DNA of 64,000 nucleotides from Pseudomonas pseudonitroreducens (lineage in GTDB: Bacteria; Pseudomonadota; Gammaproteobacteria; Pseudomonadales; Pseudomonadaceae), in the NCBI RefSeq assembly GCF_021603645.1, contig NZ_BQHJ01000012.1, positions 1-64,000 of the forward strand, in the 5' to 3' direction. Made by a program: the position numbers and the translations under genes. Shown one piece after another: positions 1 through 9,334 of the stretch (position 1 is the stretch's first letter; the number at the start of each line of letters is the position of its first letter). The notes below the pieces were generated by a model, which saw nothing but the letters and a program-made list of their open reading frames with translations, did no database searches and was not told the origin of the DNA.

Positions 1-480
1 TCAGCCGACCTTCGGGTGGGTGTGAGGCGGCGGTGCCAATTGTCGCGCAAACATCGGGCGGCCTCAGCGGCGGAAGGCGGTGCCAAGCATCGCGCAAGGC
101 AGTGCCAAAAGCGGCGCGCGCTTACACTTTGGCTTTAAAGAGATTTCCAGAGAAACATCCACGCACTCCGAAGGGCCCCGTTCAGGAGGCCTCGTTGAAG
201 CGCAGTTTCAGGGGTTGAGCGGCATGGATGCCGCGAGAGCCGCGATGGGCCAGGGATGGCCCTTCGTGGGGGGACGCCTAGTTCGGGCCCCTGAAACTGC
301 GCTTCAACGAGGGCATTTTTCGCCCCAAGCGAAAAACCGGATGATTGGGGCAAGACCTTTGCCTACTTTGGGTGGGGCGGCCATCCGTCGTTTGCCAAAG
401 TAGGTCGCCCGAGGGGGCGAAACAGGGAGCCAGCGCGCACTCCGGCGCGACGCGGGAAACAAAGGCGCGAGGCAGACACA
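1..480. other. Gene-free repeat-type intergenic DNA
   Basis: No reading frame here looks like a real protein: the open frames overlap each other on both strands, are low in complexity and have no ribosome site. The stretch holds a 25-bp inverted repeat (190-214 / 288-312), a G-rich segment, and a further imperfect hairpin around 360-405 (cctactttgggtggggcggcc ... ttgccaaagtagg, interrupted). It looks like accumulated non-coding repeats beyond the 3' end of matB. No gene is visible up to the left edge. Confidence 0.6.
190..312. repeat. 25-bp perfect inverted repeat pair
   Basis: Bases 190-214 (beginning CCTCGTTGAAGCGCAG) are exactly the reverse complement of 288-312, with 73 bp between them. 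The spacer includes the word GGGGGACGCCTAGTTC at 269-284, which recurs inverted elsewhere in the window. It could fold as a long stem-loop in RNA, or be a small palindromic repeat family. Confidence 0.75.
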
Positions 481-503
481 TCGCGGACGGAGTCCGCTCC
501 TAC
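481..503. repeat. REP-like repeat, GCGGACGGAGTCCGC family
   Basis: Palindromic core GCGGACGGAGTCCGC followed by TCCTAC. The same unit occurs at 16703-16725, 22881-22903 and 22929-22951, always between genes. Confidence 0.7.
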
Positions 504-509
504 GAAAGC

Positions 510-537
510 AAAAGCCCCGCATCAGCGGGGCTTTTTC
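510..537. terminator. Bidirectional intrinsic terminator
   Basis: Stem AGCCCCGC / GCGGGGCT with loop ATCA, flanked by A and T runs on opposite sides. It lies about 125 bp beyond the matB stop and probably ends the malonate operon transcript. Confidence 0.75.
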
Positions 538-566
538 ATTTCGGTATAGGCCTGGAGGCGCCCGGG

Positions 567-640
567 TTCGCGAGCAAGCTCGCTCCTACGAAGAGCGCGT
601 CACGGCTGGGAGTACCTGTAGGAGCGAGCTTGCTCGCGAA
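567..640. repeat. REP pair, GTAGGAGCGAGCTTGCTCGCGAA family
   Basis: Two copies in opposite orientation, 567-589 and 618-640, about 28 bp apart. The same family is found at 11315-11396, 26331-26408, 61869-61935 and 62620-62700. All are intergenic, mostly next to gene ends. Confidence 0.85.
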
Positions 641-659
641 CAGCCCCCACTCCATGCCC

Positions 660-2183
660 TCATGAATACAGCGCCTTGAACTGCTCACGCAGCACGTTCT
701 TCTGCACCTTGCCCATCACGTTGCGCGGCAGCGCATCGACCACCATCACCCGCTTGGGCTGCTTGAAGCGCGCCAGCTTGCCGTCCAGCGCGGCGAGCAC
801 CTGGGCCTCGCTCGGCGCCTGCCCTTGGCTGGCCACCAGCACGGCGGTAACGCCCTCGCCGAAGTCCGGGTGCGGCACGCCGATCACCGCCGACTCGACC
901 ACGCCAGGCAGGGTGTCGAGGATCTCCTCCAGCTCCTTCGGGTACACGTTGAAGCCGCCGCTGATGATCATGTCCTTGTTGCGGCCGACGATCTGCACGT
1001 AGCCCTTGTCGTCGATGAAGCCGATATCGCCGGTCATGAAGTAGCCGTCCGCACGCAGTTCCTCGGCGGTCTTCTCCGGCATGCGCCAGTAGCCCTGGAA
1101 CACGTTCGGCCCACGCACCTCGATCATCCCCGGCTGGCCCTGTGGCAGCGGGGTTGGCGCGGACTGCGAAGGATCGGTGATGCGCAGCTCAACGCCCGGC
1201 AGCGGGAAGCCGACGGTGCCGGCAATGCGCTCGCCATCCAGCGGATTGGAGGTGTTCATCCCGGTCTCGGTCATGCCGTAACGCTCGAGGATGGCCATGC
1301 CGGTACGCTCGGAAAACGCCTTGTGGGTCTCGGCGGTGAGCGGCGCGGAGCCGGAGATGAACAGGCGCATGTGCGCCACCGCCTCGCGGGTCAGGCCGGG
1401 TTGGTCGAGCAGGCGGGTGTAGAAGGTCGGCACGCCCATCAGCAGGTTCACCTGGGGCAGCAGACGGAGCATCTGCGCGGCATCGAACTTGCCGAGGAAA
1501 AGCATCGAGCCGCCGGCCATCAGCAGGCTGTTGCAGGCCACGAACAGGCCGTGGATATGGAAGATCGGCAGCGCGTGGAGCAGCCAGTCGTCGCCAGTGA
1601 TCTGCCAGGCATCCACCAGTGCGCGAGCGTTGGAGACGAGGTTGCCGTGGCTGATCATCGCCCCCTTGGAACGCCCGGTGGTGCCGGAGGTATAGAGGAT
1701 CGCGGCGAGGTCGCTGGAGGCGCGCGGCACGTCGACGAAGCGCCCCGGCTTGCCATGCACGGCGTCCATCAGCGAGCCGTCGACCTGGTCGCCCAGGGTC
1801 GCCACACGAGCCACACCGCTGGCTTCGGCCAGTTCGCGGGCCTGGGCTTCGAAGGCCGGCGCGCAGACGAATAGCGAAGGCTCGGCGTCGTCGAGGAAGT
1901 AGCGCAGCTCGTCACCGGTGTAGCCGCTGTTGAGCGGCAGGTAGACCGCGCCGACGCGCAGCACGGCGAGGTAGAGCATCACCGTCTCGGGGCTCTTGTC
2001 GACCTGCACGGCGACGCGATCGCCCGGCTGCACGCCGAGCTCCACCAGCGCATGGGCGAACTGCGAGGTACTGCGCAGCATGTCCGCATAGCTGTAGCCG
2101 CCGCCCAGGGGCGTGCGGATGAAGGGCTTGGACAGGTCGCTGGGCAGGTGTTTGCCGACTTCGGCGAAAAGACTCTGGTTCAT
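660..2183 (-). CDS. matB: Malonyl-CoA synthetase (malonate--CoA ligase)
   Basis: A 507-residue acyl-adenylate-forming ligase that activates malonate with ATP and CoA to malonyl-CoA in the cytoplasm. Visible family motifs are the phosphate-binding loop YTSGTTGRSKG (164-174), YGMTE (302-306), TGD (384-386), the hinge region GRNKDMIISGG (400-410) and the C-terminal catalytic Lys492 in VMGKVQK. The malonate assignment rests on overall resemblance to MatB and on the gene directly upstream, malonyl-CoA decarboxylase, only 9 bp away. MatB makes malonyl-CoA and MatA turns it into acetyl-CoA, so the pair converts free malonate to acetyl-CoA. A general short-chain acyl-CoA ligase is the less likely alternative. 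It is the last gene of the minus-strand cluster. Confidence 0.9.
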   Translation of the reverse strand: MNQSLFAEVGKHLPSDLSKPFIRTPLGGGYSYADMLRSTSQFAHALVELGVQPGDRVAVQVDKSPETVMLYLAVLRVGAVYLPLNSGYTGDELRYFLDDAEPSLFVCAPAFEAQARELAEASGVARVATLGDQVDGSLMDAVHGKPGRFVDVPRASSDLAAILYTSGTTGRSKGAMISHGNLVSNARALVDAWQITGDDWLLHALPIFHIHGLFVACNSLLMAGGSMLFLGKFDAAQMLRLLPQVNLLMGVPTFYTRLLDQPGLTREAVAHMRLFISGSAPLTAETHKAFSERTGMAILERYGMTETGMNTSNPLDGERIAGTVGFPLPGVELRITDPSQSAPTPLPQGQPGMIEVRGPNVFQGYWRMPEKTAEELRADGYFMTGDIGFIDDKGYVQIVGRNKDMIISGGFNVYPKELEEILDTLPGVVESAVIGVPHPDFGEGVTAVLVASQGQAPSEAQVLAALDGKLARFKQPKRVMVVDALPRNVMGKVQKNVLREQFKALYS

Positions 2184-2192
2184 GGTGAGGTC

Positions 2193-3512
2193 CTAGCGTT
2201 TTGTTTTCGCCGTCAGGGTCGCGAGCTTGCGCACCTCGGGTGAGGCTGCGACCGCGCCCTGGTTGGCGTAGGCTTCGTGGTTCTTTTCGATCTGGCGCAG
2301 TTCATAGCGGTAATTGACCATCAGCCCGGCCGCCTGGCGCAGGCCGCTGGCGGAAAGGTCGCCACGCCAGTTCAGGCGCTCCAGGCGGGCGCCGTTGCCA
2401 AGGTGGAAACGCGCCACCGGGTCGAGCGGCAGGCCGGTGCCATTCCTGGCGTGCAGGAAGTACTCGGCGGCCAGCGCCAGCAGCGGCTGCTCGGTGCGCG
2501 GCGGGGGCGGCGTGTCGGGCTTGAGCGCCTTGAGCAGATCGGCTGCGGCCGCGCCCAGTTGCGGGTCGTCGCCCAGCCCGTCGAGCCAGCGACGGAAGCC
2601 GGGTACCGGCGACAGGGTGACGTACTGGCGCAGGCCGGGAATCTCCCGCGCCAGCTCTTCCACCACCTGCTTGATCAGGAAGTTGCCGAAGGAAATGCCG
2701 CGCAGGCCGTCCTGGCAGTTGCTGATGGAATAGAACACCGCCGTATCGGGTTCTTCTGCCGGCTCAACGTCCGTCGCCGGCGCGAGGATGTCTGCGATCG
2801 CGCCGGGCATGGAACGGGTCAGCGCCACCTCGACGAAGATCAGCGGCTCGTCGGCCAGCGCCGGGTGGAAGAAGGCAAAGCAGCGGCGGTCGGCCGGTTG
2901 CAGGCGGCTGCGCAGGTCATCCCAGTCCTTGATGGCGTGGACGGCCTCGTACTTGATGATCTTTTCCAGGATCGACGCCGGCGTCGACCATTCGATGCGC
3001 CGCAGCACCAGGAAGCCACGGTTGAACCAGGACGCCAGCAGGTGCTGCAGGTCATGGTCCACCGCCGCCAGCTCGGGCTTACCCTTGAGTTCGCCGAGCA
3101 AGCGACGGCGCATGGCGATCAGCTCGGCAGTGCCGCCGGGTGCCTGGTTGAGGCGGCGGAACAGTTCCTGGCGCGGCGGTTCGCTGGCCTCGAACAGCTT
3201 CGTGGTGTTGGCCGACGAAGGATCGTCGAGATAGCGCTGGCAAGCAGCGACCAGCACATCATGGGGCGGTGCGAAGTCCATGAGCAGCGTGTCGAAGAAA
3301 GCCTTCTGCTGCTCCTCCGGACAGTCGCGGTAGGCGCACAGCACCTGCCGCGCCAGCGCCACGCCGGAAGCCTCGCCGTGGCCGGAGATCAGTTTGCGGC
3401 AGGCCTGCGCCAGCGCCTGGGCATTGCCCGGCGCCGGTTCGCGCGACTCCAGCAATTGCCGGCCGCGCTCGCTGATGCTCTGCAGCAGTTCCTGGAAGAA
3501 GCTGATATTCAT
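2193..3512 (-). CDS. matA: Malonyl-CoA decarboxylase
   Basis: A 439-residue cytoplasmic enzyme splitting malonyl-CoA into acetyl-CoA and CO2. It has the helical N-terminal domain of the MCD family and a C-terminal acetyltransferase-like domain. The conserved TLSPVPGF (299-306, Ser301) and RFHLGNGA (368-375, His370) contain the serine and histidine proposed as catalytic in the family. The stretch CQDGLRGISFGNFLIKQVV (266-284) is also typical. The length fits bacterial MatA. It sits 25 bp after the amidase gene and 9 bp before matB, so it is very likely cotranscribed with both. Confidence 0.92.
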   Translation of the reverse strand: MNISFFQELLQSISERGRQLLESREPAPGNAQALAQACRKLISGHGEASGVALARQVLCAYRDCPEEQQKAFFDTLLMDFAPPHDVLVAACQRYLDDPSSANTTKLFEASEPPRQELFRRLNQAPGGTAELIAMRRRLLGELKGKPELAAVDHDLQHLLASWFNRGFLVLRRIEWSTPASILEKIIKYEAVHAIKDWDDLRSRLQPADRRCFAFFHPALADEPLIFVEVALTRSMPGAIADILAPATDVEPAEEPDTAVFYSISNCQDGLRGISFGNFLIKQVVEELAREIPGLRQYVTLSPVPGFRRWLDGLGDDPQLGAAAADLLKALKPDTPPPPRTEQPLLALAAEYFLHARNGTGLPLDPVARFHLGNGARLERLNWRGDLSASGLRQAAGLMVNYRYELRQIEKNHEAYANQGAVAASPEVRKLATLTAKTKR

Positions 3513-3537
3513 GCGTCCCCCTCAGCTTGTGGATAAA

Positions 3538-4998
3538 TCAGTCGTCCTTCAGCATCGGCGGCGGGCAGCGCTGGTACCAGCGCGAAGCCTGCTCGTAGGC
3601 GTGGGCCAGTTGCAGCACGGCCATGTCGGCCTGGTGCTTGCCGATGATCTGGATGCCCATGGGCAGGCCCTGTTCATTGAAGCCTACCGGCACGTTGGCC
3701 ACCGGGCATCCGGACAGGGTGGCCGGGATCACCACTTCCATCCAGCGGTGGTAGGTGTCCATGGCCTTGCCGGCGACTTCCTTCGGCCAGTCCCAGTTCT
3801 TGTCGAACGGGAATACCTGCGCGCTGGGCAGCAACAGGTAGTCGTAGCGCTCGAACAGCTGGCTGATGGCGCGGTACCAGTCGCTGCGCGCGGCGGACGC
3901 GCGGAACACGTCCATGGCGGAGAGCTTCAGGCCGTTCTCCACTTCCCAGATCGCCTCGGGCTTGAGCAGCTCGCGCTTGGCCGGATCGCTGTAGGCCGCG
4001 CCGAGAGAGCCGGCGACCATCCAGTGGCGCAGGGTGCGCCAGGTGTCCCAGAGGCGCTCGGCGGAGAAGCCCATGGCGGTGTCTTCGATGTGGCAGCCAA
4101 TGGCTTCGAAGTCGGCGAAGGATTTGCGGCACAGCTCCAGCACACCGCGCTCCATCGGCAGGTGGCCGCCCAGATCGCCCAGCCAGCCCAGGCGCGCGCC
4201 CTTGAAGTCGCGCTCCAGCCTGCCGGCGAACTGCTCGCCACTCTCGGCAATCGACAGCGGCGCGCGGGCATCGCCGCCGGCCTGTACCGACAGCAGCAGC
4301 GCCACATCACGCACGCTGCGACCCATCGGGCCTTCATAGCCGAGCTGGTCGATGAACAGGTCGGCGCTGTCGTCGAAGGGCACGCGGCCCTGGGACGGAC
4401 GGAAGCCGACGATGTTGTTGAACGCCGCCGGGTTGCGCAGCGAGCCCATCATGTCGCTGCCGTCGGCCACCGGGACCATCTGCAGCGCCAGCGCGGCCGC
4501 CGCGCCACCGCTACTGCCGCCAGCAGTGCGTTCGGGCGCGTAGGCGCAGCCGGTGGCGCCGAAGATCGGGTTGTAACTGTGGGAGCCGAGGCCGAATTCG
4601 GGGGTGTTGGTCTTGCCGATCAGCACGGCGCCGGCCGCGCGGATGCGCTCGACCATGATGCCGTCGCGCTCGGGCAGGTAGTCGCGGAACAGCGGCGAGC
4701 CAAGGGTGGTGCGGATGCCCTGGGTCAGCGACAGGTCCTTCACCGCATGGGGCAGGCCATGCATCCAGCCACGGTATTCGCCGCGCGCCAGCTCGGCGTC
4801 GCGCTGGTCGGCCGCGGCGAGCAGCTGCTCTTCGGGCTGCAGGCTGATAATGGCGTTGACCGCCGGGTTGTAGCGCTCGATCTGCGCCAGGTGCGCCTGC
4901 ATGACTTCGCGGCAGGACACCTGGCGCAGGCGGATGCGCTGGGCCAGTTCATGGGCCTGGAGCTGGACGAGTTCGTTGTTGTGCTTGTACTGGCTCAT
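3538..4998 (-). CDS. Amidase-signature family hydrolase
   Basis: A 486-residue amidase of the Ser-cisSer-Lys type. The catalytic Lys is probably Lys87 in HAVKDLS. The glycine-rich GGSSGG lies at 160-165 (cis-Ser162), and the nucleophile position is Ser186 in SDMMGSLRNPA, where most relatives have DGGGSIR. No signal peptide, so cytoplasmic. The family includes enzymes acting on indole-acetamide, allophanate and ureidomalonate, and the exact substrate cannot be read from sequence. Because the next two genes degrade malonate, the product may be malonate or a half-amide of it. It lies 168 bp downstream of the binding-protein gene of the importer; no terminator is visible in that gap. Confidence 0.85.
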   Translation of the reverse strand: MSQYKHNNELVQLQAHELAQRIRLRQVSCREVMQAHLAQIERYNPAVNAIISLQPEEQLLAAADQRDAELARGEYRGWMHGLPHAVKDLSLTQGIRTTLGSPLFRDYLPERDGIMVERIRAAGAVLIGKTNTPEFGLGSHSYNPIFGATGCAYAPERTAGGSSGGAAAALALQMVPVADGSDMMGSLRNPAAFNNIVGFRPSQGRVPFDDSADLFIDQLGYEGPMGRSVRDVALLLSVQAGGDARAPLSIAESGEQFAGRLERDFKGARLGWLGDLGGHLPMERGVLELCRKSFADFEAIGCHIEDTAMGFSAERLWDTWRTLRHWMVAGSLGAAYSDPAKRELLKPEAIWEVENGLKLSAMDVFRASAARSDWYRAISQLFERYDYLLLPSAQVFPFDKNWDWPKEVAGKAMDTYHRWMEVVIPATLSGCPVANVPVGFNEQGLPMGIQIIGKHQADMAVLQLAHAYEQASRWYQRCPPPMLKDD

Positions 4999-5166
4999 GG
5001 AGCGCGGCCTTCTTTCATCGGGAGCTTCCGGCAGATGGGAAGCCTATGTCGGGTTCAGCAACCCCGCTGGCAGGCGAGGCTTGTTGCGTTCTTCAGGCCG
5101 AGCGATGCCGCTGCGCCGAGCTGGCGCACGCGTGCATCGCTGTGCCGTGTTCCCGTCTGGCGGGGA

Positions 5167-6201
5167 TCAGCGCATCAGGTTGGTCCAGATGCGGTCGGCC
5201 AGGCGGATCGCGCCTTCGCCGCAGGTCTTGCTGAACACCACCTTGGTGCCCTCGGGGATGTGCAGTTCCGGCGCATCCTTGAGGCTGGCATCGAGGAAGG
5301 GTTCCACGCCCTTGATCGGGCTCTGGTGCTTGAGGAAGTTCTGGGTCATCGCCGAGTTTTCCGGCTGGCTGAGGAAGGCGATGAACTTCTTCGCGTTCTC
5401 CGGGTGCTTGGCGCCCGCCGGGATCACCAGGTTGTCCACCCAGGCCATCACGCCCTCTTTCGGGTAGAGGTATTTCAGGCTGGACTTCATTTCACGCGCA
5501 CGCATCGACGAGCCGCCCCAGAACATCGACATGTCGACCTCGCCCGAGGCCAGGTTCTCGCGGATCGAGCCGGCCTTGGAGCTGTAGGTCTTGACGAAGG
5601 GCTTCTGGGTCTTCAACAGGGTCAGCACCTGCTGCATCTGCTTGGGGTCCTCGCTGCACAGCGGGATGCCCAGGTAGAGGCTGGCGGTGTCGATCACCTC
5701 ACTGGCCGAGTCGAACATGTTGATCTTGCCCTGCAGCTCCTTCGGCGGGGTGAACAGCACCGAGTAACTGTCGGCCGGGCCGCTGTATTTCGCGCTGTCC
5801 AGCACCACGCTGGTGGTGCCCCAGATGAAGGGCACGGCGTAGGCGCCTTCCGGGTCCCAGGCGGGCTTCTTCAGGTTGTCCTCGACGTTGGCGTAGTATG
5901 GCTGGCCGGCCGGGTCGAAGCGCTCCAGCAGCTTCTCCTGGATCAGGATCGGCACGAACTGGTGCGAGGGAATGGCCACGTCATAGCCGGTGCCGCCCTG
6001 CTTGAGCTTGGCCAGCAGGGTCTCGTTGGAGTCATAGGAATCCACGGTGACCTTGATGCCGGTTTCCTTCTCGAACTTCTCCAGGATCTGCGGGGTGAAA
6101 TAACCACTCCAGCTCACCACGTTGAGTTGCTCGGCGGCGTGCACGTTTGCCACCAGGCCCATGGCCAGCGAGGCACCTACAGCAGCGATCAGTTTGCTCA
6201 T
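5167..6201 (-). CDS. PotD/PotF-type periplasmic binding protein of ABC importer
   Basis: A 344-residue polyamine-type substrate-binding protein. The signal peptide ends near residue 22 (NVHA|AEQ), and the mature start LNVVSWSGYFTPQILEKFE is typical of PotD-like proteins (spermidine, putrescine and related small amines). The ligand-binding acidic residues could not be mapped with certainty. The start is supported by GGAG a few bases upstream of ATG 6201. It is the fourth gene in the order ATPase, permease, permease, binding protein. The neighbouring amidase and malonate genes suggest that the cargo is not an ordinary polyamine. Confidence 0.88.
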   Translation of the reverse strand: MSKLIAAVGASLAMGLVANVHAAEQLNVVSWSGYFTPQILEKFEKETGIKVTVDSYDSNETLLAKLKQGGTGYDVAIPSHQFVPILIQEKLLERFDPAGQPYYANVEDNLKKPAWDPEGAYAVPFIWGTTSVVLDSAKYSGPADSYSVLFTPPKELQGKINMFDSASEVIDTASLYLGIPLCSEDPKQMQQVLTLLKTQKPFVKTYSSKAGSIRENLASGEVDMSMFWGGSSMRAREMKSSLKYLYPKEGVMAWVDNLVIPAGAKHPENAKKFIAFLSQPENSAMTQNFLKHQSPIKGVEPFLDASLKDAPELHIPEGTKVVFSKTCGEGAIRLADRIWTNLMR

Positions 6202-6222
6202 CTTCTACTCCGGTATATGGGC

Positions 6223-7032
6223 TCAGGCTTTCTTCTTGCCAAGCAGGAAGGACAGGGTTACGAACAGCACGGAAACGCCGAGGATCAGGGTCGATACCGC
6301 GTTCACATCGGGCGTCACGCCCATGCGCAGCAAACCGAAGATGAAGATCGGCAAGGTGGTGGTACCGGCCTGGGAGACCATCATCGAGATCACGAAGTTA
6401 TCCAGCGAGACGATGAAGGCGAGCATCACCCCGGAGAAGATCCCCGGCATCAGCAGCGGCAGGGTGACCTTGCGGAAGGTCCGCCAGGGCCCGGCGTAGA
6501 GGTCGGCGGCAGCCTGCTCCAGGGACAGGTCCATGTCGTTCAGGCGCGCGCGGATCGGCAGGTAGGCGAACGGGATGCAGAACACCGTGTGGGCGATGAT
6601 CAGGTTGCCGTAGCCCAGCGACAGGCCGAGGGTGGAGAACAGCGCCAGGGTGGCCACGCCGACGACGATCTCGGGCAGCACCAATGGCAGCATGATCGCT
6701 CCCATGGACAGGCGCAGGCCCTTGAACTTGGCCCCGCGCGAGGTGCCCAGCGCGGCCAGGGTGGCGATCGCCGTGGCGATCACGCTGGCGCACACGGCGA
6801 TCAGCAGGCTGTTGCCGGCGGCCTGGCGCAGCGCCTGGTTGGCGAAGGCAGCGCGGTACCAGTCGAGGCTGAAGCCGGTCCACACGGTGGCGGACTGGTT
6901 GGCGTTGAACGACAGCACCACCAGCACCACGATGGGCGCGTAGAGGTACAGGTAGAACAGGAAACTCAGGACGCCGAAGCCACGGAAATCCTGCACGCCC
7001 AGACGGCGCTTGGTCAGCAGCGAAAGCATCAT
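6223..7032 (-). CDS. ABC importer permease, PotC type
   Basis: A 269-residue inner-membrane permease with about six membrane helices. The EAA-loop region (SLEQAAADLYAGPWRTFRKV, about 170-190) contacts the ATPase. It starts with two successive ATG codons that overlap the stop of the partner permease, so the pair is translationally coupled, with GGAGG just upstream. Together with the upstream permease it forms the channel of the polyamine-type importer. Confidence 0.88.
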   Translation of the reverse strand: MMLSLLTKRRLGVQDFRGFGVLSFLFYLYLYAPIVVLVVLSFNANQSATVWTGFSLDWYRAAFANQALRQAAGNSLLIAVCASVIATAIATLAALGTSRGAKFKGLRLSMGAIMLPLVLPEIVVGVATLALFSTLGLSLGYGNLIIAHTVFCIPFAYLPIRARLNDMDLSLEQAAADLYAGPWRTFRKVTLPLLMPGIFSGVMLAFIVSLDNFVISMMVSQAGTTTLPIFIFGLLRMGVTPDVNAVSTLILGVSVLFVTLSFLLGKKKA

Positions 7033-7955
7033 TCACCTCCCCGGGCGATGCGCAGGCGCTCGGCGCGCATCGCGTAGAACATCAGCACCAGCATCACCGC
7101 GCCCATCAACACCAGCGACAGCGCCGCACCGAAGGGCCAGTTCCGCGAGTCGCTGAACTGCCGGAAGATCAGGTTGCCGAGCATCATCTTGGTGCCGCCG
7201 CCGAGCAGCTCGGGGGCGATCATCGCGCCCAGGCACGGCACGAAGGTGAGGATGGCGCCGGCGAGAATCCCCGGCCGGGCGATCGGCAGCACCACCTTGC
7301 GCAGGGTGCGGATACGCCCGGCGTAGAGGTCCTGGGCCGCTTCGAGCAGGCGCATGTCCATCTTCTCGAGGGTCGCGTAGATCGGCAGCACGACGAAGGG
7401 CGCGTAGGTGTAGACCAGGCCCAGCAGCACGGCGCCGTCGGTGTAGAGCAGGTTCAGCGGCTGGTGGATGATGCCGAGGCTCATCAGCGTGCCGTTGACC
7501 ACCCCGGTGCCGCGCAGCAGCAGGATCCAGGCGTAGGTGCGGATCAGCAGGTTGGCCCAGAACGGCACGGTGATCAGGAAGATCAGCAGGCCGCGACGAT
7601 GCGCCGGCTGCATGGCCAGCCAGACCGCCACCGGGAAGCCCACCAGCAGGGTGATCGCGGTGGTCGCCGCGGCGATGCCGATGGAGCGCAACGCGATCAT
7701 CACGTAGGAGTCGGCGAAGGCCAGGCTGTCGTCGAGCTGGCGCTCGAACAGCAGCGAGACGTAGGCATCGACGCTGAAGTGCGGGTTCACCCCGCCGTAG
7801 GGGTTGGCCTGCATCAGCGAGTAACCGATGACGATGAAGATCGGCACGATCAGGAACAGCCCGATGGAGACCAGCGCGGGCGACACACCGAGGAAGCTGC
7901 GCAGCGCCTGACGCCGCTCCAGCGCATTGCCGGAGGTTGTGGAAAACCGGTTCAT
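7029..7955 (-). CDS. ABC importer permease, PotB type
   Basis: A 308-residue inner-membrane permease with about six membrane helices and an EAA loop (LLEAAQDLYAGRIRTLRKV, in the last third). ATG 7955 is preferred over a GTG six bases earlier because GGAGG lies at the right distance from it. It overlaps the PotC-type gene by 3-4 bp and follows the ATPase gene by 12 bp, so all are in one operon. Confidence 0.88.
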   Translation of the reverse strand: MNRFSTTSGNALERRQALRSFLGVSPALVSIGLFLIVPIFIVIGYSLMQANPYGGVNPHFSVDAYVSLLFERQLDDSLAFADSYVMIALRSIGIAAATTAITLLVGFPVAVWLAMQPAHRRGLLIFLITVPFWANLLIRTYAWILLLRGTGVVNGTLMSLGIIHQPLNLLYTDGAVLLGLVYTYAPFVVLPIYATLEKMDMRLLEAAQDLYAGRIRTLRKVVLPIARPGILAGAILTFVPCLGAMIAPELLGGGTKMMLGNLIFRQFSDSRNWPFGAALSLVLMGAVMLVLMFYAMRAERLRIARGGE

Positions 7956-7967
7956 GCTCACCTCCGC

Positions 7968-9086
7968 TCAGTCCACCAGGACGCTGGCGCTGCCTTTCTC
8001 GAACAGCAGGCCGGCACGCTGCCCGGCCACCAGACGCTGGCGCTGGCCGGCGCTGTTGGGCGCGCGGACAGTCAGCTTGCTGCCGTCCTGAAGCTCGACC
8101 TGATACTGCAGGTCGGTGCCCAGGTAGATCTGCTGGACGACGGTGCAGGGCGCGGCGGACGACGTGTCCTCGGCCACCAGTTGCAGGCGCTCGGGGCGGA
8201 TCGACAGGGTGACTTCGGCGCCGATCTTCAGGCCCTCGCGAGAGCCGGCCTCGATCAGTTGCTCACCGCCGATGCGGTAGTGCGCGCGGTCGCCGTCGAA
8301 GTTCTCGACGCGGGCCGGCAGGAAGTTGGTCTCGCCGATGAAGTCGGCGACAAAGCGGTTGCGCGGATGCTCGTAGATGTCGTCCGGGCGGCCGACCTGC
8401 TGCACCTCGCCCTCGGAGAGCACGGCGATGCGGTCGGACATGGTCAGCGCTTCTTCCTGGTCGTGGGTGACGAAGATGAAGGTGATGCCGGTCTTGGCCT
8501 GAATCGCCTTGAGCTCTTCACGCATGGCCTGGCGCAGCTTGAGGTCGAGCGCGGAGAGCGGCTCGTCGAGCAGCAGCACCTTCGGATGCGGCGCCAGCGC
8601 ACGGGCCAGGGCGACGCGCTGTTGCTGGCCGCCGGAAAGCTGGGTCGGCTTGCGCTGGGCGAAGCGTTCCATCTGCACCAGGGCGAGCATCTCGCGGACG
8701 CGCTCGGCGACCTGCGCCTTGCTCATGCGCTGGCCCATCGGGTGGGATTCCAGGCCGAAGGCCAGGTTCTCGGCGATGGTCATGTGCGGGAACAGCGCGT
8801 AGTGCTGGAACACCGTGTTGACCGGGCGCTCGAACGGCGGGCGGTCGGCGATGTTCTCGCCGTACAGCTGGATTTCCCCGGCGGTGGGAAATTCGAAGCC
8901 GGCGATCATCCGCAGCAGAGTGGTCTTGCCGCAGCCGGAAGGGCCGAGCAGGGTGAAGAATTCGTTGTCGCGGATGTCCAGGTCGACGCATTTGAGCGCG
9001 ACGGGACCGCTGGCCGGGTCGCCGTAGACCTTGCGCACGGAGCGGATCGAAACCGCCGCCGTCTGCAGGCTGTGCAGGGCATTCAT
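7968..9086 (-). CDS. ABC importer ATPase, PotA type
   Basis: A 372-residue ATPase energising the importer. It shows Walker [10 protein letters not shown] (48-56), Q-loop Gln94, signature LSGGQQQR (150-157), Walker B LLLDEP (171-176), and a C-terminal TOBE-like regulatory domain (about 280-370). A longer frame runs upstream, but ATG 9086 has a good GGAGG seven bases ahead and begins at the usual point of the fold. It is the first gene of the minus-strand cluster ending in matB and diverges from the LysR gene. Confidence 0.9.
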   Translation of the reverse strand: MNALHSLQTAAVSIRSVRKVYGDPASGPVALKCVDLDIRDNEFFTLLGPSGCGKTTLLRMIAGFEFPTAGEIQLYGENIADRPPFERPVNTVFQHYALFPHMTIAENLAFGLESHPMGQRMSKAQVAERVREMLALVQMERFAQRKPTQLSGGQQQRVALARALAPHPKVLLLDEPLSALDLKLRQAMREELKAIQAKTGITFIFVTHDQEEALTMSDRIAVLSEGEVQQVGRPDDIYEHPRNRFVADFIGETNFLPARVENFDGDRAHYRIGGEQLIEAGSREGLKIGAEVTLSIRPERLQLVAEDTSSAAPCTVVQQIYLGTDLQYQVELQDGSKLTVRAPNSAGQRQRLVAGQRAGLLFEKGSASVLVD

Positions 9087-9246
9087 GGTGAAACCTCCGC
9101 ATCCTTCCCGTCCGCCGCACGCTGGCGTTCGGGGGATCTTGTAGTTGTTCTGGCAGGGCTGGAGTAGACGCTGGATGCAGCGCTGGCCGTGGGTTCGGCT
9201 CGATATTGTGGTGATGCTGCTGGAGCGGATATTCGAAGAAAGGTGG

Positions 9247-9263
9247 TTGAGCGAAAAGCTCAA
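9247..9263. promoter_or_regulatory. Candidate LysR-type binding dyad
   Basis: Perfect dyad TTGAGC-N5-GCTCAA between the divergent importer operon and the LysR gene. It has the T-N11-A form expected for LysR proteins. TTGAGC (9247-9252) with TACATT (9270-9275, 17-bp spacing) could also be the -35/-10 of the LysR gene, which would give autoregulation. Confidence 0.5.
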
Positions 9264-9286
9264 TTTTCTTACATTCGATATTAAAT

Positions 9287-9312
9287 AATTTAACAGCTGA
9301 AATTTAACAGCT
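9287..9312. promoter_or_regulatory. Direct repeat AATTTAACAGCT x2
   Basis: Two exact 12-bp copies (9287-9298 and 9301-9312) 14 bp apart, just upstream of the LysR start, in an AT-rich pocket of a GC-rich genome. It may be a second regulator contact region or an UP-like promoter part. Confidence 0.45.
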
Positions 9313-9334
9313 CAGCCCGCCTTCGAGGTCAGCC

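Noticed and set aside
33-660. Several short open frames at the left end
   Set aside because: They overlap one another on both strands, lie in repeat DNA, and lack ribosome sites.
3394-7077. 1227-codon open frame on the plus strand
   Set aside because: It lies antisense to matA, the amidase and the importer genes, which have clear family motifs. It is a GC-bias shadow rich in His, Gln, Arg and Gly.
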